A stretch of 8,899 bases of DNA from Bacteroidota bacterium (GCA_023429365.1 JAEYVW010000443.1:1-8899), one strand, 5' to 3'; shown: positions 1-6,715, counted from the first letter of the stretch. Program-made: numbers and translations. Notes: generated by a model from the sequence alone, not told the origin.

Positions 1-362
1 ACGATCTCGGCTAACTCGGTTTCATTTTCCACCAGTTCGAAATCCATTTCACTGATTTCCGCAGCGACCAATACTGGCTTTTGAATGGTTTGTAGTCCAA
101 CAAATGAAACGATGATGGTATAATTTCCTGAAGGAATATTTGCAAGCTGGTAAGAACCATCGTCTGCAGTAATCGTTCCTCTTTTTATTTCTTTTAATTG
201 AACATATACATGTGCAGCCGACTTACCATCGCTGGTTCTGACCACACCATTTATGCTCCCTGTCTGCGCGGTCGCTGAGAAACATAAAAGGAGCATGCTA
301 ATTACTATACCTAGAACCTTCCTGTAAACTTTCACTGGGTACCAAGATCTCATACTCATCAT
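1..362 (-). CDS. TonB-dependent receptor, N-terminal part (runs off the left edge)
   Basis: Only the first 120 codons are in the window. After a basic N-terminus there is a hydrophobic signal segment (about residues 17-29) and a likely cleavage site near ATAQ (30-33). A CarboxypepD_reg-like beta-sandwich follows (about 36-110), with GSINGVV at the start, TADDGSYQLANIPSGNYTI in the middle and SFVGLQ after it. The fragment ends in ELAEIV, which matches the linker before the TonB plug domain in Bacteroidota outer-membrane receptors. Such receptors import siderophores, glycans or other large ligands using TonB energy; the ligand cannot be told from this part. Three in-frame ATGs lie at 362, 359 and 353, and I chose the first. 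The 129-bp gap from the preceding gene suggests its own promoter, but I see no clear box. A SusC-like or siderophore-type receptor are both possible. Confidence 0.85.
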   Translation of the reverse strand, partial: MMSMRSWYPVKVYRKVLGIVISMLLLCFSATAQTGSINGVVRTSDGKSAAHVYVQLKEIKRGTITADDGSYQLANIPSGNYTIIVSFVGLQTIQKPVLVAAEISEMDFELVENETELAEI

Positions 363-491
363 TAATTTGCTGGCAAAGGAACTACGAAGCAGGCAGAGAC
401 TATTACGCTAAAAGGAAAATAGCTTACGCAACACGAAAACTGACAATTGACTGACATTAGAGATGATCGTAACTTTTGGACGCGCTAATAA

Positions 492-1409
492 TCAAGAATT
501 TATACCTTCAGATTTATCTGAAGTATTTGCGGAACCCAGGCGCTTAATCCTAACAATCTGCCAGACCAGGAAACCAATAGTTGCCCAAACTCCGATAACA
601 ATTGAGCCCGCCATGGTCAAAAGCCAGATCGGGGTTTTGAATCGGGTGGACCAGAGTGACCTTTTTTCAAAGAAGCTTTCATCAGCTTTTACTTTTCCCC
701 CCCAGGGAACAGTTTTTTCGACTTTCAGATTACCATACAAATCATTGTCATCAACTTTTGCAATTAATGTAATATTTCCTGCCTGGTCACCCGGAAGATC
801 CACCCGGTTATACTCCGTTGTAATTATCCCCGTTGAATCTGTGGTAAAACTTGCTTCATCATTGATAGACAGGATTCCGCCGCCAAGGCGGTTGACGCCA
901 ATCCTCATTTCAACTTCATTAGCCGGCTGCCATTCCCCATTTTCATATTTCTGAACATTTACTGTTACACTTCTTACGCCATCTTCAAACAAGGTATCAA
1001 CCTGGATCCTTGCTTTTGTAATATCCAATTCAATGGTCTCATCCTTTCCGGGCACTACGGCTATGAATTTATGTATGGAACTCTGCTCCCATGCGGTTTT
1101 AAATGAAGCTGGAATGAAAGTTTTGGCTTTGCCGGTATTATCAGTCTTTAATTCACTCACCAGGTTGTCATCACTGGTACTATCCAGGTAAATATTAAAT
1201 GTCTTGCCTGCAATCGGTTCCACTTTCGAACCTTTCTTTAACTGGCTTTCCAGCAAAAGATACTGGACTTTGTTGTTGTCGTTGAAATATCGCAGCCTTA
1301 CAATCTCTTTCGCTTCGACCGGATCTTCCTGGCCGGCAGCCCGGTCACTTGTAAATACCAGGATGAACGGTGCTAACAAAAAAAGTATTATGTGATTTCT
1401 CTTTTTCAT
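492..1409 (-). CDS. Secreted, C-terminally membrane-anchored protein with Ig-like beta domains, unknown function
   Basis: This 305-residue protein starts with a signal peptide (basic MKKRNH, hydrophobic 8-20, likely cut near AAGQ at 24-27). The body is beta-rich and seems to hold two Ig-like or invasin-like units, since TDNTGKAKTFIP (89-100) and TDSTGIITTEY (190-200) are the same kind of D-x-T-G turn. A single transmembrane helix lies at about 259-286, preceded by FEKRSLWSTRFKTP and followed by a basic stretch (RIKR), so the C-terminus is probably cytoplasmic and the bulk periplasmic. No cysteines or metal motifs are visible. It lies 39 bp downstream of the NrfD-type subunit and on the same strand, which suggests an accessory or structural subunit of that complex. 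I do not recognise a named family, so its role is inferred from position only. Confidence 0.8.
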   Translation of the reverse strand: MKKRNHIILFLLAPFILVFTSDRAAGQEDPVEAKEIVRLRYFNDNNKVQYLLLESQLKKGSKVEPIAGKTFNIYLDSTSDDNLVSELKTDNTGKAKTFIPASFKTAWEQSSIHKFIAVVPGKDETIELDITKARIQVDTLFEDGVRSVTVNVQKYENGEWQPANEVEMRIGVNRLGGGILSINDEASFTTDSTGIITTEYNRVDLPGDQAGNITLIAKVDDNDLYGNLKVEKTVPWGGKVKADESFFEKRSLWSTRFKTPIWLLTMAGSIVIGVWATIGFLVWQIVRIKRLGSANTSDKSEGINS

Positions 1410-1448
1410 TGATTGGCTTTTTTACATGCTACTCGCCTGTGATGGTTA

Positions 1449-2795
1449 TCAGATAACAGGATGGTGTACAATCTTAGTTTCGGTATCCTGCTCGGGAATG
1501 TACTGTTCGTCTATCATTTCCTGGATGGGAATGATGGGGTAGATCCGCACGAAAAAAGTAATGACCAGCAGCATCCCTGCCAGTGACCCCATCGCAATTG
1601 CCCATTCTTCCCAACTGGGAAAATATTGCTGGTACTCGGCGGGTACTTCCTGCATAGGCAAAAACGGATGAAGCAATGTTGGTGTCACGATCAGGTATCG
1701 CTTAAACCAGGCACCTATTACGATCATGACCCCTGCGATGAACATTGGCAACGGCCGTCTTCCTTTCTTAAACAGGAGCATGATAATCGGGATAACCATT
1801 CCAATCACGATTGCAAACCAAAACATAATTGAATAACTTCCTGTGAACAATCCTGACAAATGTGCTTCTTCGGCCTTTTTCATTTTGAATGCCGGCACCA
1901 TATATTCGTTGATATTAAAATACAGGTACAAAAGACAAAGCATTACTACGATCTTGCCCATCTTTTCGAAATGCACGTTGGTAATATATTTCTCAAGCCC
2001 GTAGTTCCTCCGGAAAATATACATGGCCACTACAACAGCACCCGATCCAACCAGGAATGCTCCTGAAACGAAGTAAGCGCCGAAGTTGGTACTGTCCCAA
2101 CCAGCCCTATAAGTTGTAGCAAACAACCAGGAAGTCACGGTGTGAATACTCAAAGCAACCGGTATGATCGCGATACAAAGAATATAAATGGCACGGTCAT
2201 TAATTCTAAACTGTTCTGCAGTGCCTTTCCAAAAGGAGCCCTGGAACCTGTATAATTTATGCAGGGCTTTGCTTGTCTTTTCCTTGAATTTGAGTAATAT
2301 TCTCAGATCGGGCAACAAGGGGAGGTACAATAAAAGTAAACTGATACAGAAATATGTTGTGATCACTATCACATCCCACATGATTGGCGACTGGATACGG
2401 CCGTGAATTAACAGGTATAGCATTCTTTCCGGCCGGCCCATGTCTACTATTATAATCAGCGATGCGAATACGATCGCCGATATAGCTATGATCTCAGCGA
2501 TCCTTGTAAGCGGGGTTGCCCATTTCACATTGGTGAGCCGGAATATGGCCGTGATCAGCGATCCAACAAGGCTGATCGCTACGAAAAATACAAAGTTGGA
2601 AATATAGATCCCCCAGGAAACGTAGTCTCTCATGCTGGTTACAACAAGGCCGTACTTAAGCTGGCGGTAATAAGCTACCCCGCCGATCAAACAGATAGCG
2701 ATAAGAGTCCATGTCCATATCTTACCTCTCCTTCCAAATTTCTGCGGAAGAAGATCATGGATAATCTGGCCGGCGGCTATTTTTTCTCTTTCCAC
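1449..2795 (-). CDS. NrfD/PsrC-family integral membrane subunit (ActC-like), quinone-interacting
   Basis: This 448-residue protein has about ten hydrophobic helices (roughly 27-44, 61-85, 101-117, 140-163, 200-222, 240-260, 279-299, 320-341, 349-370, 398-420). Family-type signatures are WGIYISNFVFFVAIS (61-75), DMGRPER (118-124), SPIMWDV (136-142), IHTVTSW (217-223) and, near the end, RYLIVTPTL (366-374) with WEEW (395-398). Members anchor iron-sulfur subunits in the cytoplasmic membrane and exchange electrons with quinones. Ten helices and the C-terminal pattern resemble ActC of alternative complex III more than eight-helix PsrC, but that comparison is from memory. The start is GTG, 12 bp after the stop of the iron-sulfur gene; the ferredoxin TAA is an in-frame stop just upstream, so no longer form is possible. 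The tight spacing implies co-translation with its iron-sulfur partner. Confidence 0.92.
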   Translation of the reverse strand: MEREKIAAGQIIHDLLPQKFGRRGKIWTWTLIAICLIGGVAYYRQLKYGLVVTSMRDYVSWGIYISNFVFFVAISLVGSLITAIFRLTNVKWATPLTRIAEIIAISAIVFASLIIIVDMGRPERMLYLLIHGRIQSPIMWDVIVITTYFCISLLLLYLPLLPDLRILLKFKEKTSKALHKLYRFQGSFWKGTAEQFRINDRAIYILCIAIIPVALSIHTVTSWLFATTYRAGWDSTNFGAYFVSGAFLVGSGAVVVAMYIFRRNYGLEKYITNVHFEKMGKIVVMLCLLYLYFNINEYMVPAFKMKKAEEAHLSGLFTGSYSIMFWFAIVIGMVIPIIMLLFKKGRRPLPMFIAGVMIVIGAWFKRYLIVTPTLLHPFLPMQEVPAEYQQYFPSWEEWAIAMGSLAGMLLVITFFVRIYPIIPIQEMIDEQYIPEQDTETKIVHHPVI

Positions 2796-2807
2796 TTGGT
2801 TTGGTTT

Positions 2808-3740
2808 TTAATGTTTATGGGAATCACCGGGAGCCTGGTTCTCAATTCCCGATTCAAAAGGAAAACTGCGGTTTACCGGTGGCAAATAATACACGCTTGG
2901 TTTTGTTCCAAGATCTTCCATCAGCCGGTAACCTGCTTTATCTTTTATCAATTCGCTGAAACGAAAAGTTTCTGCGCCGTTGGTAACGGTATCTTCGTTC
3001 AAATCGCCAAACATAAATACACCATTCGGACACGCCGAAACACAGTGTGGCAATTCTCCTTTCCGGACCATATCGGGACAAAAATCACATTTCCCCACAG
3101 TGCCTTTTTTCTGCGGCACACTTGTTTCACAGGAGTATTCCCTTTTTGCCACTTCCGCTGGCAATAAAGGTGCATCCCAGTTAAATACCCTTGTGGAATA
3201 AGGACAGGCAGCCATGCAAAAGCGGCAACCGATACAACGGTCGCTATCGATTGATACAATACCATCCTGCCTTTTAAATGTAGCGTCAACCGGGCAGACT
3301 TTCACACAAGGAGGTTCATCACAATGCATACAGGTAGTCGGTTGCCAATAAGGCGCAGTATGCTCTGCATCCTGCATGGAATAAATTTTCACCCAACTCT
3401 GTCCCTCGTCAATGTAATGCATATGGTTACACGCTTCCTGGCATTTCTTCAAATTTTTACAGCGTGAGAGGTCAATCACCATCACGAATCGTTTCCCAGG
3501 AATACCTCTCCTTTCTTCACTATTTGACAAATGGGGCGTGTCAGGCACCGGCTTTAAAAAAGCCCTGTCAATCTCTATCACTTCACCATCCACAGAAAGC
3601 AGCTTCACCATTTCACCTGTCAGTTCAACTTCACCATCCGGAACAAAAGGATTAGCAGGGGATTCGCCACACCCGGTAGCCGCAACCGCAAGCAATCCGG
3701 TCAACAGAAACTCCCGCCTTGAAGTGTTGTTTTTTTCCAT
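2808..3740 (-). CDS. Tat-exported 4Fe-4S ferredoxin-type electron-transfer subunit (PsrB/DmsB/HybA/ActB-like)
   Basis: The 310-residue protein opens with a twin-arginine signal (SRREFL, Arg8-Arg9), a hydrophobic stretch and ATGC, a possible lipobox with Cys24, so it may be a Tat-exported lipoprotein. Four cysteine groups follow: C94/C100/C104; C137, C140, C145, C149; C169, C172, C175, C179; C218, C221, C233, C237. That is the four-cluster layout of subunits that carry electrons between a catalytic subunit or cytochrome and an NrfD-type anchor. The first group lacks its usual second cysteine: Leu97 stands there, so one cluster may be [3Fe-4S] or have another ligand. Residues 43-60 (MVKLLSVDGEVIEID and onward) resemble the small protein encoded upstream. 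The gene is 20 bp from that gene and 12 bp from the NrfD gene, clearly one operon. No molybdopterin subunit is nearby. Substrate is unknown. Confidence 0.92.
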   Translation of the reverse strand: MEKNNTSRREFLLTGLLAVAATGCGESPANPFVPDGEVELTGEMVKLLSVDGEVIEIDRAFLKPVPDTPHLSNSEERRGIPGKRFVMVIDLSRCKNLKKCQEACNHMHYIDEGQSWVKIYSMQDAEHTAPYWQPTTCMHCDEPPCVKVCPVDATFKRQDGIVSIDSDRCIGCRFCMAACPYSTRVFNWDAPLLPAEVAKREYSCETSVPQKKGTVGKCDFCPDMVRKGELPHCVSACPNGVFMFGDLNEDTVTNGAETFRFSELIKDKAGYRLMEDLGTKPSVYYLPPVNRSFPFESGIENQAPGDSHKH

Positions 3741-3760
3741 AGCACTAAATTATTAGCGGT

Positions 3761-4000
3761 TTATTTTTTTATCCATTTTTGCAGTTCTTCATTACTGATC
3801 TTTTTCCCTGCGGATGAAATAAGTGTCTTATCAATTTCCACCAGTCTGCCGTCCTGTGAAAGCATTTTAATCGTTTCGGGCGGGGTTTTATGTTTCTTTT
3901 TTGCACCGGGCAGATACTTCAACAAAGTAAAAGATGATAAAAGGGCAGCGCCCCAAAGCAGGATCTTTCTTCGGCTGGATGGTTGTTTTGGTTGTATCAT
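3761..4000 (-). CDS. Small twin-arginine-motif protein, related to the N-terminal region of the adjacent iron-sulfur subunit
   Basis: This 79-residue protein begins MIQPKQPSSRRKILLWG, a twin-arginine motif (Arg10-Arg11) followed by a hydrophobic helix (about 13-30) and a basic stretch (AKKKHK). It could be a Tat signal, cleaved or not, or just a signal anchor. Residues 42-61 align without gaps with 42-61 of the iron-sulfur protein next door: KMLSQDGRLVEID against KLLSVDGEVIEID, about nine identities in twenty with most other positions conservative. Both then have a (I/L)SN motif followed by acidic residues. There are no cysteines, so it binds no cluster itself. A longer form starting at 4045 is open, but ATG at 4000 puts the twin-arginine near the N-terminus and is preceded by AACCAGAT, the same bases that precede the cytochrome gene start. 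A small assembly or structural partner of the complex is plausible; function is unknown. Confidence 0.72.
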   Translation of the reverse strand: MIQPKQPSSRRKILLWGAALLSSFTLLKYLPGAKKKHKTPPETIKMLSQDGRLVEIDKTLISSAGKKISNEELQKWIKK

Positions 4001-4101
4001 ATCTGGTTTGAAATATTTAGCTATCCACAAATTACCGTATGACACATTAAGACAAAATCACAGTCATCAGGTAATTGCATGACTTTCATCAGTATGGCCT
4101 A

Positions 4102-4130
4102 TAAAAAACCGGCCCTGTTTATGGACCGGT
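4102..4130 (-). terminator. Intrinsic terminator of the cytochrome c gene
   Basis: Read on the minus strand, ACCGGTCC, a 7-nt loop ATAAACA and GGGCCGGT form an 8-bp stem with one G-U pair, followed directly by a run of T (4108-4103). It begins 28 bp past the stop of the cytochrome gene, so that gene ends its own transcript and the Tat-protein/iron-sulfur/NrfD operon must start from a promoter between 4001 and about 4100. Confidence 0.85.
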
Positions 4131-4157
4131 CTTACAAAACCGCCGTCTAATTTGAAA

Positions 4158-4574
4158 TTATTTTTTAAATGTTCTCATGTAATTGACAATGCTCCATCGT
4201 TCAGCGGCATCCGGAATTTTCTTTTTGAAATTTGGCATGTCATCACGGCCCTCAGTTGTTTTATAAAATAATGCGCCGTCAGTCTGAGCATGAAAATCGG
4301 GTTTTGAAAAATCACCTGGTTCAGTTTTCAATTGTGCGGCTTTATTACCGTCACCCAGGCCTTTTGTACCATGGCAGGACTTGCAGTGCGTTGCATATAA
4401 AGATTTCCCCTCCGCTATAGAGGCGGCGTCTGAGGCAACTGGGTTTTTCATATTCTTATAATTATCCGGAACGGGCCAGGGTTTCTTTTGAAACAGTCCG
4501 AACCCGGAAATTACACCTACGAAAAATGCTCCGCTAATAATAAGAGCTACCGGCTTTAATATTTTTGCTTTCAT
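4158..4574 (-). CDS. Membrane-anchored or secreted monoheme cytochrome c
   Basis: The 138-residue protein has one hydrophobic N-terminal helix (about 8-28) without an obvious cleavage site, so it may stay anchored to the membrane with the heme domain in the periplasm. The heme site is CKSCH (C64, C67, His68), followed by GTKGLGDG, and the likely distal ligand is Met113 in DDMPNF. The ending WSIVNYMRTF is the usual last helix of class I cytochromes c. Such proteins shuttle electrons between quinol-oxidising complexes and terminal oxidases. It precedes the Tat-protein/iron-sulfur/NrfD operon by 157 bp, with a terminator between, and resembles in size the small cytochrome subunit (ActE type) of alternative complex III. 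Acting as electron partner of the NrfD module is an inference from position. The start at 4574 is ATG, preceded by AACCAGAT. Confidence 0.92.
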   Translation of the reverse strand: MKAKILKPVALIISGAFFVGVISGFGLFQKKPWPVPDNYKNMKNPVASDAASIAEGKSLYATHCKSCHGTKGLGDGNKAAQLKTEPGDFSKPDFHAQTDGALFYKTTEGRDDMPNFKKKIPDAAERWSIVNYMRTFKK

Positions 4575-4657
4575 ATCTGGTTATTCAATTGAGTTTTTAT
4601 TAATCGAATTTCACATTTCAGGTATCAAGATATTCCACCACAGCGGCTATATATATG

Positions 4658-4681
4658 ATCATAATAACTTATTCTTATGAT
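4658..4681. repeat. AT-rich inverted repeat upstream of the cytochrome c gene
   Basis: ATCATAATAA and TTCTTATGAT are inverted copies (9 of 10 positions) around a 4-bp centre CTTA. The element sits 84-107 bp before the cytochrome c start and 21-44 bp past the end of the preceding gene. There is no T run on the minus strand, so it is not a convincing terminator; a regulator site is possible but unproven. Confidence 0.35.
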
Positions 4682-4701
4682 TTTCATCAGGTGCTGCAGG
4701 A

Positions 4702-5220
4702 TTAACCGCGCGGTTGACCCCGGTTGCCGGGTGAAAAGTAAACGCCAAGTTCTGTTTCAATATTCATCATTTCTACATGCTGTGGCGACTGTGACCCGTC
4801 GAACAAAAAGATTCCACAAAACTCATCTTCCTGGTCCAGGTCAACGACTTCATGTCCACCACCTGGTTTATGAAATAAGAGGTACCGGGCGTTCGATATC
4901 TCAATTATTTTAATACCGGGATAAAATTTCGTTATTACCTGCCTTGCATTCTTCATCTGGTAAAAGCATTCGTGAATAGCAGTTTCAAAGTTTTGCCTTT
5001 CAATGATCTCTTTTATTTTTTTCAGCTGCATGCTATCGGGATTATAAAAAATCGCTGCGGGCGCATTTATATGGATGGTATCCGGATAGTTGCTGGCCGG
5101 CTTTTTCATCCGTTCTTTACCTGGCTGAGCTTGTTTTTCAAGGTTATGCTGTTGGCTCGCAGGATCAGAACAACAGATGTGCGCTACTGCTAAGAATAAA
5201 ACAGTTCGAAAAAGCTTCAC
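4702..5220 (-). CDS. Hypothetical secreted protein, unknown family
   Basis: I do not recognise this 172-residue protein. With the GTG at 5220 as start it begins MKLFRTVLFLAVAHICC, a short basic end plus hydrophobic core typical of a signal peptide; the two cysteines (16-17) lie where a lipoprotein cysteine would, though the residues before them fit the lipobox poorly. A TTG at 5247 gives nine more residues but spoils the signal shape, and an in-frame stop lies further upstream. The mature part starts with a polar low-complexity stretch (about 18-42), followed by an alpha/beta-looking region with KIKEIIERQNFETAIHE (68-84), PGGGHEVVDLDQEDEFCGIF (119-138) and FDGSQSPQHVEMMN. There is no heme motif. 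It lies between the barrel gene (78 bp away) and the cytochrome gene (127 bp away), so it may share their envelope role, but that is only position. Confidence 0.65.
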   Translation of the reverse strand: MKLFRTVLFLAVAHICCSDPASQQHNLEKQAQPGKERMKKPASNYPDTIHINAPAAIFYNPDSMQLKKIKEIIERQNFETAIHECFYQMKNARQVITKFYPGIKIIEISNARYLLFHKPGGGHEVVDLDQEDEFCGIFLFDGSQSPQHVEMMNIETELGVYFSPGNRGQPRG

Positions 5221-5298
5221 AGGTGTTTTAGTTTTATCGGGCAGCAAATGCGATTCTTTGTTTTGCCATAATTGTCAAATAATTCACATGCCAGTACA

Positions 5299-6312
5299 TC
5301 AATAGTTCCAAAGCCTGGTAATATTGAAACCGATCAGGAATTTCCCCCCTTCAATCTTATTGCCGGCCGCATCAGTGTATTTAAACGGTGAATTGGTATT
5401 ATACAGGTTGTTGATCTGTGGCACCAGGTAGAAATAATTTGTAACAAATACCTGGAAGGAGTGACTGCTGGTATTAAATTCCAGGCCAAATGAAATATTA
5501 GGATTGGGATTATTTGAAACGTGTTTTGAAATGGGCTGATCATAACTGACCATCACCGAGGTGACATCAGTTAACTTATACCTGGCAGAAACAGCTACGG
5601 CAAAATGATCAAACTTCATATCTGACTTCACTTTTGCTGTGGTGTCGTTCAACTGGATGAAATATCCATTAGCTACATTCTGATGTGAGATACTGGGAGC
5701 CACCTGGATTGACAGCTTATCCGTAACCTTTCTTGCAATCAGTAATTGGTGGAAATAAGTGATCCGATCGGAATAGTTCCTATAGATCTCCTTCTCTTTA
5801 TCCTTTTTTGTATTGTACGCAGCGTTTACATAGTACGAAACACTTACCGGGTATACCCCTTTTGTTTGGGTTACAATGGAATATTTCAGGCTGGCATCCC
5901 ATAGTGGACCATTTACCGATGACGGTGCCTGCTCCGGTATAATAGCAGCCGTGGTCTTAGTAAAACCTATCCCGACATTCAACTTATTAATTGGCACATA
6001 ACTAAACCCGATCCTGATATTTGATGGCGCAAAGAATCCAAAAAAATCTTCGTACCCGTTTTCAACTGTACCAAACCGGTGCTGGATATCCATTTCAAAG
6101 GTCTTTTTTATCGGCACCAGTACGGTCTGGTTGTCGATAATCCAAACGCTTTGGAAAGTATTCTTAACAGGCCTGGCTTTTACCGGTTCTTCCACCTCCT
6201 CAATAACCGTACTATCCTGTGCATAAAGAAACTGCGGTAACAAAAAAAGGAAACCTGCCAGGAGGGTGGTTATTAATACCCGGAAGCGGGAAATATTAAG
6301 TGTTAGTTTCAT
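5299..6312 (-). CDS. DUF5777-type outer-membrane beta-barrel protein
   Basis: The 337-residue protein has a signal peptide (MKLTLNISRFRVLITT, cut near LYAQ, 29-32). A short acidic linker is followed by VKNTFQSVWIIDNQTV (49-64) and a long run of alternating hydrophobic and polar strands to a barrel-like C-terminus, GFNITRLWNY. The NTF motif, IQHRFG (76-81) and the FFGF stretch (90-93) match the Bacteroidota family DUF5777, as I remember it, which is predicted to be an outer-membrane barrel of unknown substrate. The start at ATG 6312 is chosen because an upstream in-frame ATG at 6366 would overlap the preceding gene and push the signal peptide inward; the chosen start leaves 19 bp after the heme lipoprotein stop. 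Close spacing with that gene points to a joint role, possibly a channel or scaffold for a redox lipoprotein. Confidence 0.8.
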   Translation of the reverse strand: MKLTLNISRFRVLITTLLAGFLFLLPQFLYAQDSTVIEEVEEPVKARPVKNTFQSVWIIDNQTVLVPIKKTFEMDIQHRFGTVENGYEDFFGFFAPSNIRIGFSYVPINKLNVGIGFTKTTAAIIPEQAPSSVNGPLWDASLKYSIVTQTKGVYPVSVSYYVNAAYNTKKDKEKEIYRNYSDRITYFHQLLIARKVTDKLSIQVAPSISHQNVANGYFIQLNDTTAKVKSDMKFDHFAVAVSARYKLTDVTSVMVSYDQPISKHVSNNPNPNISFGLEFNTSSHSFQVFVTNYFYLVPQINNLYNTNSPFKYTDAAGNKIEGGKFLIGFNITRLWNY

Positions 6313-6331
6313 TTTCGTCTGTTTAAGATCA

Positions 6332-6715
6332 TTAGTTATTCGGAACGCCGTTTCTGATCCAGTCATATACTTTCTGCCGGTCGGTCTTTGATGTCATGTA
6401 CTGGGCCATATCACCATTTACCATTTTGTAGAGTATGCTTTCCTTGGGAAGTGCAGTATTTACATATCCCCCATTTACGATCTGCTGGTAGGAAATATCA
6501 ATGTTGAGGTAGGGCTTGTGTGCACCCGACACATGACAACCCGACAAAGCACAATTGGACTCAAATACAGGCGCCAATTCAGTTTTATAACTAACAGGCT
6601 GTGGCGGTCCATCAGGATCAACTGCAAGGGTTGGTTTGATGATGTCTTTATAGCAGCCGGCTAAACCAACGACTATAAAAAATACCAGGCCCGCAAGTAT
6701 TACAATGCGTTTCAT
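6332..6715 (-). CDS. Small heme lipoprotein with CX4CH motif (cytochrome c-like)
   Basis: This 127-residue protein has a lipoprotein signal (MKRIVILAGLVFFIVVGLAGC, lipobox LAGC, Cys21) and so is probably anchored to a membrane by lipid. After a Pro-rich linker comes SYKTELAPVFESNCALSGCH, where C55, C60 and His61 form CX4CH rather than the usual CX2CH. The following LNIDISYQQIVNGGYVNTALPKESILYKMVNG and closing DRQKVYDWIRNGVPNN resemble the cytochrome c-like domains that Bacteroidota and Planctomycetes attach to lipoproteins; a ligand Met could be M98, M103 or M107. It is 11 bp from the YceI-like gene and 19 bp from the barrel gene, so all three are one operon. A covalent heme is likely but not certain given the wide spacing; a disulfide-stabilised domain is the alternative. 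Confidence 0.82.
   Translation of the reverse strand: MKRIVILAGLVFFIVVGLAGCYKDIIKPTLAVDPDGPPQPVSYKTELAPVFESNCALSGCHVSGAHKPYLNIDISYQQIVNGGYVNTALPKESILYKMVNGDMAQYMTSKTDRQKVYDWIRNGVPNN

Noticed and set aside
424..455. CTGACA repeated around CAATTGAC-like bases in the gap before the TonB receptor
   Set aside because: The copies are short and close together; they form neither a convincing hairpin terminator nor a tandem array.
463..954. A 163-codon open frame on the plus strand
   Set aside because: It lies fully antisense to most of the Ig-like protein gene and has no recognisable domain or signal; it is a shadow of the real frame.
2757..3167. A 136-codon plus-strand frame with several Cys and His
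   Set aside because: It is antisense to the iron-sulfur subunit and the end of the NrfD gene; the Cys and His content does not form any motif spacing.
2999..3289. A 96-codon minus-strand frame inside the iron-sulfur gene
   Set aside because: It is an out-of-frame overlap within a well-supported coding region, with no independent start signal.
4704..4715. Perfect palindrome AACCGCGCGGTT overlapping the stop codon of the unknown secreted protein
   Set aside because: There is no T run behind it and it overlaps coding sequence; a 12-bp palindrome with simple CG content is weak evidence for a site.
5234..5269. An 11-codon frame (MAKQRIAFAAR) just before the unknown secreted protein
   Set aside because: It could be a leader peptide or a frameshifted start, but there is no ribosome site, no repeated codons and no attenuator-like hairpin; chance is the simpler explanation.
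6313..6366. Longer start for the barrel gene at 6366
   Set aside because: It would overlap the end of the heme lipoprotein gene and place 18 polar residues before a good signal peptide; the ATG at 6312 fits better.
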